A stretch of DNA of 33,086 bases from Scybalousia_A sp045221575 (GCA_045221575.1 JBGUWU010000021.1:1-33086), one strand, 5' to 3'; counted from the first letter of the stretch, positions 1 through 7,788 are shown. Numbers and translations are program-made. Notes: generated from the sequence alone by a model not told the origin.

Positions 1-73
1 AAGACTTGGTTTTTATAAACAAAAACGGCGTTTTCGTATTTGAAAAGCTCGTTTTTAAACAAGAATGCCTTAT

Positions 74-113
74 CTCCTTTTAGAAAAACTTGATTTCTAA
101 GAGGCGCTTTTTT
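74..113 (+). terminator. Possible terminator of a gene left of the window
   Basis: CTCCTTTTAG (74-83) can pair, with two mismatches, with CTAAGAGGCG (97-106) across a 13-base loop, and a run of T follows at 108-113. This is the shape of an intrinsic terminator for a rightward gene ending before the window. The rest of 1-278 is AT-rich, with a small AAAACG/CGTTTT palindrome near position 30 and no open reading frame I can support. Confidence 0.35.
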
Positions 114-203
114 GTGTCTATTTATAAAATGATATTGCCTAATATTGAAATCTTTATAGTAATATTTTTAATATTTAGTATCTTTGGATTATAATTTTTT
201 ATA

Positions 204-211
204 TATCTTTG
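204..211 (+). promoter_or_regulatory. Bacteroidota -7 promoter box for the C_GCAxxG_C_C gene
   Basis: TATCTTTG fits the Bacteroidota -7 consensus TAnnTTTG and is followed by CA, as in most promoters of this window. A TTTG lies 17 bases upstream (183-186), slightly closer than the usual 19-21. The leader to the start codon at 279 would be about 60 bases. Confidence 0.6.
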
Positions 212-278
212 CAATGATATTTTTTTAATATAAATACTCATTTGTTGAACACTATCTTTTTAATACAAGGAAAAAGAA

Positions 279-665
279 ATGGAAACAAGAAAAAATATAG
301 CGAAAGAAAAGAAACAAAAAGGTGCTTACAACTGCGCCCAAGCAATCACTCACACCTATTCTGATATAGCTGGTATTGATGAAGAGCAAGCTATGAATGT
401 TGCTTCTGCTTTTGGTTCTGGTATGGGTAATATGGAAGGAACGTGTGGTGCTTTAGTTGGTGCAGGAATTGTCTTAGGGCTTGTAAATAAAGATAAGGTA
501 AAAACCATTCAACAGATGCGTCAGATTATGACTAAGTTTCAACAACGTAATGGGGCTACACAATGTAAGTTGCTTAAAGGTGTTGGAACACATATTGTTT
601 TAAGAGAATGCCCTGATTGTGTTGCAGATGCAGCAGAATTTTTAGAAGAACAAATAAGTGGTTAA
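279..665 (+). CDS. C_GCAxxG_C_C family small redox protein
   Basis: The 128-residue protein carries the scattered cysteine signature that names this family: C19, then C56-G57-A58 followed by G61, then C96, C111 and C114. The family is widespread in anaerobes and is thought to bind a metal or do redox chemistry, but no reaction is established. There is no signal peptide or membrane segment, so it is probably cytoplasmic. The start is the ATG preceded by an A-rich, AGGAAAA-type stretch and by a promoter box near 204. It stands alone: the next gene lies on the other strand and converges on it. Family membership is fairly sure; function is unknown. Confidence 0.8.
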   Translation: METRKNIAKEKKQKGAYNCAQAITHTYSDIAGIDEEQAMNVASAFGSGMGNMEGTCGALVGAGIVLGLVNKDKVKTIQQMRQIMTKFQQRNGATQCKLLKGVGTHIVLRECPDCVADAAEFLEEQISG

Positions 666-746
666 TATCCCCAAAGAAATAATTTCAAAAAACACAACGT
701 ATATTTGTTAATAAGTAAATAGACGAAATATTATAACAAAAGGAAT

Positions 747-1679
747 TTATTTTAATCGTATTCTTTTATAGAAATAAGGTAGAAGAACTTGGTCTAAAGA
801 AAGATTGATATCGCAATTAACACAATCTATTCTCATTCCAAGACAAGCATCGTGTATCTTTTTGAAACGTTCTGCTACTTGTTTTTGATACTCTTCTCTT
901 ATCATTGAAGGGTTTATTTTGATTTCTTCTCCTGTTTCAACATCTTTAAAACGATAAGGGCGGTTCTTGTATTGCAGTTCTTCTTCTGCTTGTCTGTCGG
1001 TGCAGTGGAAAAGAAGAACTTCATGTTTGTTGTATCTAAGATGTTGAAGAGACTTAATAATATCTTCTTCTGTGTCTTTAGTAGAGAGTAAATCGGTGAA
1101 GATGATAACGAGAGAACGTTTGTGTATTTGTTCTGCTAACTGATGAAGAAGAGGAGAGATATTGGTTTGAATAAATTTCTCTTTCGGTTTTTCTGTTAAA
1201 GTATTCTCAAGCAAAGAATAAATATACCTCTTATGAGCTAAGTTAGATTTAATATCTGAAATATAGTCTATCTTATCGGATAAATAAGCCAAACCAAAGG
1301 CATCTCTTTGGCGATATAGCATAGAGATAAGGGTCGCTGCAGAATAGATAGCGTAAGTTATCTTGTTAGGATTCTCTAAACTTGGATTTTTTTTGTTGAA
1401 AGGAAAGAACATAGAAGAAGAATGGTCAAGAGCAATAACACATCTAAGGTTTGTTTCCTGCTCATAGTTCTTTACAAACAGCTTATCCGTACGAGCAAAC
1501 AACTTCCAATCAATATATTTTGTGTCTTCTCCTGTGTTGTAAGCTCTATAATCAGCAAATTCTACAGAAAAACCACGAAAAGGACTTTTATGCAGTCCCA
1601 TTAGGAAACCTTCTACTCTTTTGTTTGCTCGGAATTCTAAAGAAGAATATCCGCTGAAACGTTCTAAATCAACGGACAT
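747..1679 (-). CDS. DUF58 domain protein (vWA-like, MoxR-associated type)
   Basis: This 310-residue protein matches DUF58: an N-terminal segment with SGYSSLEF and KSPFRGFSVEFADYR, then GEDTKYIDWKLFARTDKLFVK, then a von Willebrand A-like fold with a metal-site motif D85-x-S87-x-S89 (ALDHSSSM). DUF58 proteins usually work with MoxR AAA ATPases in chaperone-like or envelope-stress functions, and their genes normally sit beside moxR and Bat genes. Here neither neighbour is such a gene. No signal peptide or membrane helix is visible, so it is probably cytosolic. It is read leftward, downstream of thioredoxin, and separated from it by a palindromic repeat element (1716-1814). Confidence 0.85.
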   Translation of the reverse strand: MSVDLERFSGYSSLEFRANKRVEGFLMGLHKSPFRGFSVEFADYRAYNTGEDTKYIDWKLFARTDKLFVKNYEQETNLRCVIALDHSSSMFFPFNKKNPSLENPNKITYAIYSAATLISMLYRQRDAFGLAYLSDKIDYISDIKSNLAHKRYIYSLLENTLTEKPKEKFIQTNISPLLHQLAEQIHKRSLVIIFTDLLSTKDTEEDIIKSLQHLRYNKHEVLLFHCTDRQAEEELQYKNRPYRFKDVETGEEIKINPSMIREEYQKQVAERFKKIHDACLGMRIDCVNCDINLSLDQVLLPYFYKRIRLK

Positions 1680-1715
1680 TCTTAAAAAAGTTTAAAGGTT
1701 ATTGATTGCATCATA

Positions 1716-1814
1716 TAATTAGAAATTAGTAATTAGAAATTAGTAGACAAGCCTCTGATGGCAATAACGCATAGCGACTAATATATAATCGTTAATTTGT
1801 TTATTTCTAATTAC
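1716..1814. repeat. Palindromic intergenic element, copy 1
   Basis: The element starts with two tandem copies of TAATTAGAAATTAG (1716-1729 and 1730-1743) and ends with ATTTCTAATTAC (1803-1814), the inverted form. Its core, AAGCC-TCTGATGGCAATAACGCATAGCG, closely resembles the reverse complement of the core of the copy at 11934-12018. It lies between the thioredoxin and DUF58 genes. It looks like a non-autonomous, MITE-like or REP-like element rather than a gene. Confidence 0.5.
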
Positions 1815-1821
1815 TTATTAA

Positions 1822-2139
1822 TTATAGGTATTGTTCTATTTTTTCTACGTAAGCAGATTTTGGTTGTGCTCCAACAAGTCTTTCTTTCATCTCTCCATTT
1901 TTGATAAACAAAACTGTAGGGACATTTCTTATTCCATATTTAGCAGGAATCTCTGGACTTTCATCTACATCGCATTTCAATATTTCTGCTTTACCTTCAT
2001 ACTCTTTTGCTAACTCATCTATGATAGGAGCAATATGTTGGCAAGGGCCACACCAAGATGCACCACAATCTAATACTATAAGTTTTTGTTCTTCTTTTAG
2101 CAACTGTTCAAATGTTGCGTCTGTTATTTCTTTTGCCAT
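1822..2139 (-). CDS. trxA: Thioredoxin with an altered pre-active-site segment
   Basis: The protein is 105 residues, the usual thioredoxin length. It has the active site W29-C30-G31-P32-C33, the buried aspartate (D24, equal to D26 of E. coli) and the cis-proline loop NVPT. It reduces protein disulfides in the cytoplasm, using thioredoxin reductase as donor; no reductase gene is in the window. Unusually, the segment before the active site reads LDCGASWCGPC where most thioredoxins read VDFWAxWCGPC: the Phe is Cys25 and the conserved Trp is Gly26. There is no signal peptide. A -7 promoter box lies at 2175-2182. Identity as a thioredoxin is sure; whether it is the main housekeeping one is not. 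Confidence 0.9.
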   Translation of the reverse strand: MAKEITDATFEQLLKEEQKLIVLDCGASWCGPCQHIAPIIDELAKEYEGKAEILKCDVDESPEIPAKYGIRNVPTVLFIKNGEMKERLVGAQPKSAYVEKIEQYL

Positions 2140-2174
2140 AGTTCTTGTACTTTCTTTTGATTAAATTTACACTG

Positions 2175-2182
2175 CAAAGATA
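2175..2182 (-). promoter_or_regulatory. -7 promoter box for trxA
   Basis: On the minus strand this reads TATCTTTG followed by CAGTG, about 36 bases ahead of the trxA ATG. No TTTG is seen at the expected -33 distance. Confidence 0.55.
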
Positions 2183-2245
2183 TTATAAAAATTTGTTTTA
2201 GATGGGAATTTTTTTTAAAATAATCATTGTTTAAAAAAAAATGAT

Positions 2246-2253
2246 TATCTTTG
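2246..2253 (+). promoter_or_regulatory. -7 promoter box for buk
   Basis: TATCTTTG followed by CAGTCC lies 37 bases before the buk start codon. ATTG at 2226-2229 could be a weak upstream element, but the 16-base gap is short. Confidence 0.6.
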
Positions 2254-2290
2254 CAGTCCTAACAATTGACAAAAAAATAAAAAAATACTT

Positions 2291-3385
2291 ATGTACAAGC
2301 AATTGATTTTAGCGATTAATCCTGGTAGTACTTCTACTAAAATAGCGGTTTTTGATGGAGAAGAGAAGTTATTTGATAAGAATATCAAACATCAATCCGA
2401 AGATTTAAAGAAGTTTGAACATATTGCTGACCAATACTCTTTCAGAAAAGAGTTAGTTCTTGACGAGGTTAAGCAAGCAGGGTTTAATATTAAAGAATTT
2501 CAAATAATTATTGGTAGAGGTGGTCTTACAAAACCTACTCAAGGAGGTATTTGGGCAGTTAATGATGCTATGATAAGAGATCTAAAAATTGGCGTTCAAG
2601 GACAACATGCATGCAATCTTGGAGGTCTTATCGCAAATGAAATAGCACAAGAAATAGGTGTTGAGGCAGTCATAGCAGATCCAGGAATTACAGATGAAAG
2701 AGAAGAGATAGCAAAAGTGAGTGGTCACCCTCTTATGCCAAGAAACTCTATCTTCCATTGTTTAAACCAAAAAGCGATAGCAAGACGCTATGCAAGAGAA
2801 CACGGAGAAGGTAAGAAATACGAAGATCTTAACCTTGTTGTTGTTCATCTTGGTGGTGGTATAAGTGTAGGAGCACACTATAAAGGCAAAGTTATAGATG
2901 TTAATCAGGCTTTAGATGGTGATGGTCCTTTCTCACCAGAACGTAGTGGTAGTGTTCCAATGTCTGCCTTAATCTCTTTATGTTTCTCTGGTAAATATTC
3001 AGAACAACAGATTCGTAAGATGATTGTTGGAGAGGGAGGCTTTGTTGCTTATTTAGGAACTAATGATGCTCTTACTGTAGAGTTAGCGGCTAAAGATGGA
3101 GACAAAAAGGCAGCATTTATTCAATCTGCAATGGCTTACCAAGTTGCAAAGGAAGTAGGTGCTCAAGCAACAGTGCTACATGGCAAACCAGATGTTAAGA
3201 AAATAGATGCTATACTTCTTACAGGAGGTATTGCTTACGGCAAGCCATTTATTAAAGAACTGACAGAGAGAATAGATTATCTTGCTCCTGTTTATGTTTA
3301 TCCTGGAGAAGATGAGATGGGCGCTTTAGCAATGAACGCTTCTATGTATCTTAATAAAGAGTTAGAGTGTCAACAATACGAATAA
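2291..3385 (+). CDS. buk: Butyrate kinase
   Basis: The 364-residue protein belongs to the acetate/butyrate kinase (ASKHA) fold: the N-terminal phosphate loop reads NPGSTSTKIAVF (residues 10-21), and VVVHLGGGISVGAH and ILLTGGIAYG follow. Length and motifs fit butyrate kinase better than acetate kinase, which is about 400 residues. It interconverts butyryl phosphate plus ADP with butyrate plus ATP; related enzymes act on branched-chain acyl phosphates. The usual partner, phosphate butyryltransferase (ptb), is not adjacent: upstream is trxA on the other strand and downstream is the convergent bcp. It has its own promoter box at 2246 and a strong terminator at 3408-3439, so it appears to be transcribed alone. 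Confidence 0.9.
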   Translation: MYKQLILAINPGSTSTKIAVFDGEEKLFDKNIKHQSEDLKKFEHIADQYSFRKELVLDEVKQAGFNIKEFQIIIGRGGLTKPTQGGIWAVNDAMIRDLKIGVQGQHACNLGGLIANEIAQEIGVEAVIADPGITDEREEIAKVSGHPLMPRNSIFHCLNQKAIARRYAREHGEGKKYEDLNLVVVHLGGGISVGAHYKGKVIDVNQALDGDGPFSPERSGSVPMSALISLCFSGKYSEQQIRKMIVGEGGFVAYLGTNDALTVELAAKDGDKKAAFIQSAMAYQVAKEVGAQATVLHGKPDVKKIDAILLTGGIAYGKPFIKELTERIDYLAPVYVYPGEDEMGALAMNASMYLNKELECQQYE

Positions 3386-3407
3386 GATTAATAATAAATA
3401 CTGAAAA

Positions 3408-3439
3408 AGCAAGACTTCTTTAAGTCTTGCTTTTTTTTT
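3408..3439. terminator. Bidirectional terminator between buk and bcp
   Basis: AGCAAGACTT (3408-3417) pairs perfectly with AAGTCTTGCT (3422-3431) over a CTTT loop, followed by nine T. On the other strand a run of A before the stem gives a T tail, so it can also end bcp. The bcp stop codon lies inside the T tract. Confidence 0.9.
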
Positions 3440-3890
3440 ATTGCTCTTTGAGTATTTGACTGCTGTGTTCTTTGGTCTTAACTTTACCTATGGCGTCAAT
3501 AATAAAACCGTTCTCATCAATAACGTAGGTTGTACGAATTGTTCCCACACTTATTTTGCCGTACATCTTCTTTTCTCCCCAAGCTTCATAATCTTGTAAG
3601 ATTTTGGTTTCGGTATCTGAAATCAAATGAAAAGGCAGGGAATACTTTTCGATAAATTTTTTATGAGAGTTTTGAGAATCTTTGCTCACACCTACAACCT
3701 CATATCCTAAGGCAAGAAACCTGTTGTAGTTATCTCTCAAATCACAAGCTTCTGCAGTGCAACCTGGCGTTGAATCTTTTGGATAGAAATACAAGACAAG
3801 TTTTTTCCCTGCAAAATCTGTTAATTTTATAACGTCATTGTTTTCATCTACTCCCTCAAAGTAAGGAGCTTTGCTTCCAACTGCTAACAT
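3438..3890 (-). CDS. bcp: Thioredoxin-dependent peroxiredoxin, Bcp/PrxQ type
   Basis: The 150-residue protein has the AhpC/TSA fold, with YFYPKDSTPGCTAEACDLRD at residues 34-53. C44 is the peroxidatic cysteine and C49, five residues on, is the resolving cysteine of atypical two-Cys Bcp enzymes. T41, P42 and R52-type contacts are present. It reduces hydrogen peroxide and organic peroxides in the cytoplasm and is recycled by thioredoxin, for which a gene lies 1.3 kb away (1822-2139). It has its own -7 box at 3914-3921 and shares a terminator with buk. Length is normal. Confidence 0.93.
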   Translation of the reverse strand: MLAVGSKAPYFEGVDENNDVIKLTDFAGKKLVLYFYPKDSTPGCTAEACDLRDNYNRFLALGYEVVGVSKDSQNSHKKFIEKYSLPFHLISDTETKILQDYEAWGEKKMYGKISVGTIRTTYVIDENGFIIDAIGKVKTKEHSSQILKEQ

Positions 3891-3913
3891 AATGGTAATT
3901 TATTTTGTTTGTG

Positions 3914-3921
3914 CAAAAATA
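3914..3921 (-). promoter_or_regulatory. -7 promoter box for bcp
   Basis: On the minus strand this reads TATTTTTG followed by CAC, about 24 bases before the bcp ATG. It sits back to back with the rightward box at 3955-3962. Confidence 0.5.
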
Positions 3922-3954
3922 AGATAAAATTCTATTTTGTATTGTTTTTTGTCT

Positions 3955-3962
3955 TATTTTTG
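3955..3962 (+). promoter_or_regulatory. -7 promoter box for the TonB-dependent receptor
   Basis: TATTTTTG followed by CAATCC lies 33 bases before the receptor start. TTTG at 3936-3939 is only 15 bases upstream. The leader is too short for a cobalamin or other riboswitch, and none is seen. Confidence 0.5.
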
Positions 3963-3995
3963 CAATCCTTTTTAAACTTGTAAAAAACTAACACA

Positions 3996-6032
3996 ATGAG
4001 AAAAAAACAGAAATTTCAAGTTAAGAGTTTTCGTTTCAAGCGTTTTGAAAGAAAATCTTACAGTGCATATAATTCTATGCACAAAGCAGTAACCATTGGC
4101 GTTGTGTCTATAATGACGCTTACATTCTCCAATGTCGCCAAATCCCAAAACAACACACCTACTTCACACGAAGCTTACTTACAAGAGAAGACCTTAGATG
4201 AGGTTGTGGTGCAGGATTCTTCCCTTTTGCCTATCAATCAAGTGGGAAGAAACAATGTCATAGTGCTAACGGCAAAAGAGATAGACGATCTCAAAGTCCA
4301 AAGTATTGAAGAGCTACTTTCCACTGTCGCTTCTGTGGATATACAGACAAGAGGCACACACGGGGTTCAAGCAGATGTCTCTCTTAGAGGAGGTAACTTC
4401 GACCAAACAGCCATTCTTATTGACGGCATAAATGTATCTAATCCCCAAACAGGTCATTACTCCTTAGACATTCCAATAAATCTTTCCGACATAGAACGAA
4501 TAGAAATAATCAAAGGTCCTTCTGCTATAATTTATGGTGCTTCTGCTTTGTCAGGAGGAATAAACATCATAACCAAAAAAAATACCAATAACCAAATATC
4601 TACACTTGCAGAAATAGGACAAAATAATTTCGCTAACATAGCAACATCTATTTCTAAAAAGATAGCAAACACCGAAAACACTTTATCCTTTGGCTACAAG
4701 ACTTCCAGCGGATATATTATCAATTCAGCCTATGATATATATAATGTCTTATACCGTAATAGGATAAACCTCAATGAAAACAAGATAGACTTATCCTTAG
4801 GCTACAACTACAAGGACTATGACGCTAACACTTTTTATTCTGCCAAGTATCCTAACCAACACGATGAGACCTCTTCCTTTCTTTTCTCTGCAAAGGGCTT
4901 GTTTGTTATGTTTAATCAGAAGTTAAAATTTGTTCCCGCTCTTTACTATAACTTACACACCGACAACTATCATCTGATTAAAAATTCTGCTATTGGTCAT
5001 AATCATCATAATAGCAACGTAGCGGGAATGAATATAGGTTTTCAGTATGTTAAAACTAAATATTCATTGAATTTTGGCTCAGATATAAGATATGAAGATA
5101 TATTAAGCAACACTATTGGCAAGCCAACACATATCTTGCACGACCGATATTTTAACCACTATAAACAAAGAACAAATATCTCCTACTTTTTGCAGACGAA
5201 CTATTCTTATAATGATTTTGTTGCAAGTCTTGGCTTAATTTCTTTTTACAATACTTCTATAAAACAAGATAAAGTTAATCTTTATCCGTCTTTAACTCTC
5301 TCTTATCGTTTCAATCCTCATTGGGATATTTATGCGAGTTTTACTTCTGCTTCTCGTCTGCCTACTTTCACAGAACTATATTACTCTGATGCTATCCATA
5401 AGGCGAACCCAAATCTTAGCCAAGAAAAATCTCTTTCCTACGATTTTGGGCTGAACCATAAGAACCGTTATTTTCTTTCCTCCTTTTTTGCTTACTATAC
5501 GAAAGCGAACAATCTTATAGATTGGACACAAGAGAATATAAGCACAGGTCTTTGGACTTGTAAGAATATCAACGAACTTTCTAAATATGGGGCAGACTTT
5601 AGTTTGAAGATATTTTTAATCGAATTCACAGATATTTTTAAGGACAATACTAATCTGACCTTTTCCTACTCTTACCTGCGAACAGATAAAACAAAGAACA
5701 ACTATATCTCACAATATGCCTTCAATTACCTAAAACACAAATTAACCTTTAACTTCCATCTACCATTCTTGAATTCATTGTGCTTAGATGTAGACGGAAA
5801 ATACTGCGTTAGACAAGGCGAATATGTGTCCTATAACACCAATCCATCTGGAGAAAACAAAAAATATTCTCCTTTCTTTACTATGGACATCAATCTTAAT
5901 TATCAGATAAATAAGTTTAGTGATATCTATGTTAAGGTTGCTAATATCTTTAATAAGGAATATTATGAGATAGGCAATATCCCACAGGCTCAAAGATGGA
6001 TTATTGTAGGAACTAAGATAATTATCAATTAG
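3996..6032 (+). CDS. TonB-dependent outer-membrane receptor
   Basis: This 678-residue protein begins with a long, basic, aromatic N-terminus (about residues 1-30), then a hydrophobic signal core ending near VAKSQ (about residue 51). A possible TonB box is TLDEVVV. The plug domain spans about 75-195, with SIEELLSTVASVDIQTRG, VSLRGG, LIDGINV, IERIEIIKGPSAIIYG and LSGGINIITK. The rest is a 22-strand barrel with strand motifs such as ASRLPTFTELYY and VANIFNKEYYEIG near the end. It imports a substrate across the outer membrane using TonB energy. The N-terminal extension reminds me of Bacteroidota cobalamin receptors (BtuB), but no cobalamin gene or riboswitch is nearby, so substrate is unassigned. 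The protein ends in Asn rather than the usual aromatic residue, and its stop codon lies in an AATTAG motif beside a repeat element. Confidence 0.92.
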   Translation: MRKKQKFQVKSFRFKRFERKSYSAYNSMHKAVTIGVVSIMTLTFSNVAKSQNNTPTSHEAYLQEKTLDEVVVQDSSLLPINQVGRNNVIVLTAKEIDDLKVQSIEELLSTVASVDIQTRGTHGVQADVSLRGGNFDQTAILIDGINVSNPQTGHYSLDIPINLSDIERIEIIKGPSAIIYGASALSGGINIITKKNTNNQISTLAEIGQNNFANIATSISKKIANTENTLSFGYKTSSGYIINSAYDIYNVLYRNRINLNENKIDLSLGYNYKDYDANTFYSAKYPNQHDETSSFLFSAKGLFVMFNQKLKFVPALYYNLHTDNYHLIKNSAIGHNHHNSNVAGMNIGFQYVKTKYSLNFGSDIRYEDILSNTIGKPTHILHDRYFNHYKQRTNISYFLQTNYSYNDFVASLGLISFYNTSIKQDKVNLYPSLTLSYRFNPHWDIYASFTSASRLPTFTELYYSDAIHKANPNLSQEKSLSYDFGLNHKNRYFLSSFFAYYTKANNLIDWTQENISTGLWTCKNINELSKYGADFSLKIFLIEFTDIFKDNTNLTFSYSYLRTDKTKNNYISQYAFNYLKHKLTFNFHLPFLNSLCLDVDGKYCVRQGEYVSYNTNPSGENKKYSPFFTMDINLNYQINKFSDIYVKVANIFNKEYYEIGNIPQAQRWIIVGTKIIIN

Positions 6033-6040
6033 TAATAAGG

Positions 6041-6128
6041 AATTAGAAATTGCAGAAATGCTTTAGAGCCGTCGCTGGCAAGACTCAAAATAACTATATA
6101 TTTTTAGTATTATTCTGCAATTTTTTTT
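6041..6128. repeat. Palindromic intergenic element, copy 2 (degenerate)
   Basis: It begins with AATTAGAAATTGC (6041-6053) and ends with GCAATTTTTTTT (6117-6128), an approximate inversion. The inner AGCCGTCGCTGGCAAGAC aligns with AGCCTCTGATGGCAATAAC of copy 1. The similarity is clear at the ends and moderate inside. Confidence 0.4.
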
Positions 6129-6158
6129 AGTGAATATCAGTAACTTAGTTATTGACAA

Positions 6159-6198
6159 AAAAAGAGTTGATTTTAAATTTTTAAAATCAACTCTTTTT
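6159..6198. terminator. Long perfect hairpin, bidirectional terminator
   Basis: A 19-base arm (6159-6177, beginning AAAAAGAGTTGATTTT) pairs perfectly with 6180-6198 over a two-base loop, and T or A runs flank both sides. It lies between the convergent receptor and lpxB genes and can end both. AAAATCAACTCTTTTT, part of the right arm, is repeated exactly at 6226-6241, so the left arm has two possible partners. A second small stem pairs AGTTAGT with ACTAACT around that extra copy. Confidence 0.8.
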
Positions 6199-6281
6199 AC
6201 TATTAAAATCAAAAGTTAGTAAAATAAAATCAACTCTTTTTCAATGAAGACTAACTTCTTATTTTTTATTAAGAAATATTA

Positions 6282-7406
6282 TTATTTAAGAAGATTGTCT
6301 GCAATGTATTGAGCAATACTTTTTGATGTACCTGCTGAACCTAATAGAGTATAGAGTTGCTTATATTTCTCTTGTATTTTAGATATTTCTTTTTGATTAA
6401 AAGCTATGTTCTCAAATTCTTTTAGAAGATTTTCTTCGTTGCAGTTTTGTTGTAGAAGTTCTTTAACTACTTCTTGTTTCATTATTATATTAACTAAGGA
6501 GATATGCTTTATATGCACAATATAGATAGCAATAAAATAAGATAACCAAGAAGTTTTATAGCATACTATTTGAGGAATATTAAACAGTGCTGTTTCCAAT
6601 GTTGCAGTACCAGAACAAACTACTGCACAAGAAGAAACATTTAACAGATTATATGTTTCATTGAAGATAACCTTAATATCTCTATCTTTTATAATATCTT
6701 TATAGAACTCAAGACTATGAGTGTTTACGCCTGCAATAACAAAGTCAAACTTCTCTTTATATCTGTCTACTATTTTGATTTGTTCTGGTAACATTTTTTT
6801 TATTTCTTGTGTTCTGCTACCAGGAAGAAGTGCGACAATAGGTTTTTCTCCTAAATGGTATTTGGTTTTAAACTCTTGTTGGTGTTCGCCCTTTTGTTTA
6901 AACTCTTCTATCTCGTCTAATAAAGGGTTACCATAATACTCTACTTCTATATTATGTTTTTTGTAGAACTCTTTTTCAAAAGGAAGGATAACAAAAAGTT
7001 TGTCTATGACCTTGCCTATGGTTTTTATTCTGCCTTTTTTCCAAGCCCATACTTGAGGAGAAACATAATAATAGACTTTTATTCCGTGCTTATGTGTGAA
7101 TTTTGCTATTCTAAGGTTAAAACCTGGATAGTCTGTTAAGAATATTGCATCAGGTTTATATGTAAGAATATCTTGTTTGCAGAACTTTAGGTTACCAAGA
7201 ATTGTTCTTAGATGAGCCACAACCTCAATAAATCCCATATAAGCCAAGTCTTTGATATGACGAACCAGCTCTACGCCCTCTTCTTGCATACAATCTCCGC
7301 CAAAACCTCTGAACTCTGCATTAGGATCTTGTTTTTTGATGTTTCTTATCACCAAAGAAGCATGCTTATCTCCTGACATTTCTCCTGCAATAACGTAATA
7401 TTTCAT
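6282..7406 (-). CDS. lpxB: Lipid-A-disaccharide synthase
   Basis: The 374-residue protein is a GT19 glycosyltransferase. It has the N-terminal IAGEMSGDKHA, FRGFGGDCMQEEG and LAYMGFIEV, then FLTDYPGFNLR, YYYVSPQVWAWKKGR, YGNPLLDE, LLPGSRTQEI and the C-terminal CSGTATLETAL, all LpxB hallmarks in the right order. It joins UDP-2,3-diacylglucosamine to lipid X to make the lipid A disaccharide on the inner face of the cytoplasmic membrane. Length matches the family. Its start overlaps the end of the upstream membrane-protein gene by four bases (7403-7406), implying translational coupling. No other lpx gene is in the window. Confidence 0.96.
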   Translation of the reverse strand: MKYYVIAGEMSGDKHASLVIRNIKKQDPNAEFRGFGGDCMQEEGVELVRHIKDLAYMGFIEVVAHLRTILGNLKFCKQDILTYKPDAIFLTDYPGFNLRIAKFTHKHGIKVYYYVSPQVWAWKKGRIKTIGKVIDKLFVILPFEKEFYKKHNIEVEYYGNPLLDEIEEFKQKGEHQQEFKTKYHLGEKPIVALLPGSRTQEIKKMLPEQIKIVDRYKEKFDFVIAGVNTHSLEFYKDIIKDRDIKVIFNETYNLLNVSSCAVVCSGTATLETALFNIPQIVCYKTSWLSYFIAIYIVHIKHISLVNIIMKQEVVKELLQQNCNEENLLKEFENIAFNQKEISKIQEKYKQLYTLLGSAGTSKSIAQYIADNLLK

Positions 7407-7714
7407 AGTTTTATCTTTTGTCTAAATGGATTGTCAAATATATTCATATTCAAAAAGCAAATAAATATACCCAGCAAGCAAATAATCAATGTAAGTACAG
7501 ACCCTCTGAAAGCTTTTATCTTACCTTGTTTCATCTGATAGCGAAGAAGAAACACAGAAGGTAAGACAGAAAAAATAAAAGCCTTTAAATTTAAAAGCAC
7601 ATCTGCATTTATCAACCATAAAACTCCATAGATTATTCCTGCTCCTACAATATTGAGCAACAAAGAGAGAATAAATCCCGAAAGCAAACTATCTTTTTCA
7701 AAAAAATCTAACAT
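7403..7714 (-). CDS. Small membrane protein coupled to lpxB, unknown function
   Basis: I do not recognise this 103-residue protein. It has three hydrophobic segments, roughly residues 12-34, 40-57 and 70-91, and a basic C-terminus, so it should sit in the cytoplasmic membrane. It overlaps lpxB by an ATGA-type junction and is the first gene of the pair. Position suggests, but does not prove, a link with lipid A or envelope biogenesis. The gene is supported by its clean start, its coupling and the lack of a competing frame. Confidence 0.7.
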   Translation of the reverse strand: MLDFFEKDSLLSGFILSLLLNIVGAGIIYGVLWLINADVLLNLKAFIFSVLPSVFLLRYQMKQGKIKAFRGSVLTLIICLLGIFICFLNMNIFDNPFRQKIKL

Positions 7715-7734
7715 ATTCCATTATTTTTAACTTA

Positions 7735-7788
7735 TTGCTATTCTTACCGTCAGCAGATGCTTCCCATCTTCCAAGCAATTTCTAATTA
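7735..7788. repeat. Palindromic intergenic element, copy 3 (partial)
   Basis: The right end, GCAATTTCTAATTA (7775-7788), is exact. Read on the minus strand, the following GGGAAGC-AT-CTGCTGA-CG-GTAA matches copy 4 except for two dinucleotides. The left end has largely decayed. It lies in the divergent gap between the lpxB operon and glnN. Confidence 0.45.

Noticed and set aside
1..278. Possible coding sequence or RNA gene at the left edge
   Set aside because: No open frame with codon-like composition and no tRNA-like fold; only a possible terminator and a promoter box are supported.
3891..3995. Cobalamin riboswitch upstream of the TonB-dependent receptor
   Set aside because: The whole gap is 105 bases and holds two divergent promoters; there is no room for the riboswitch and no conserved core.
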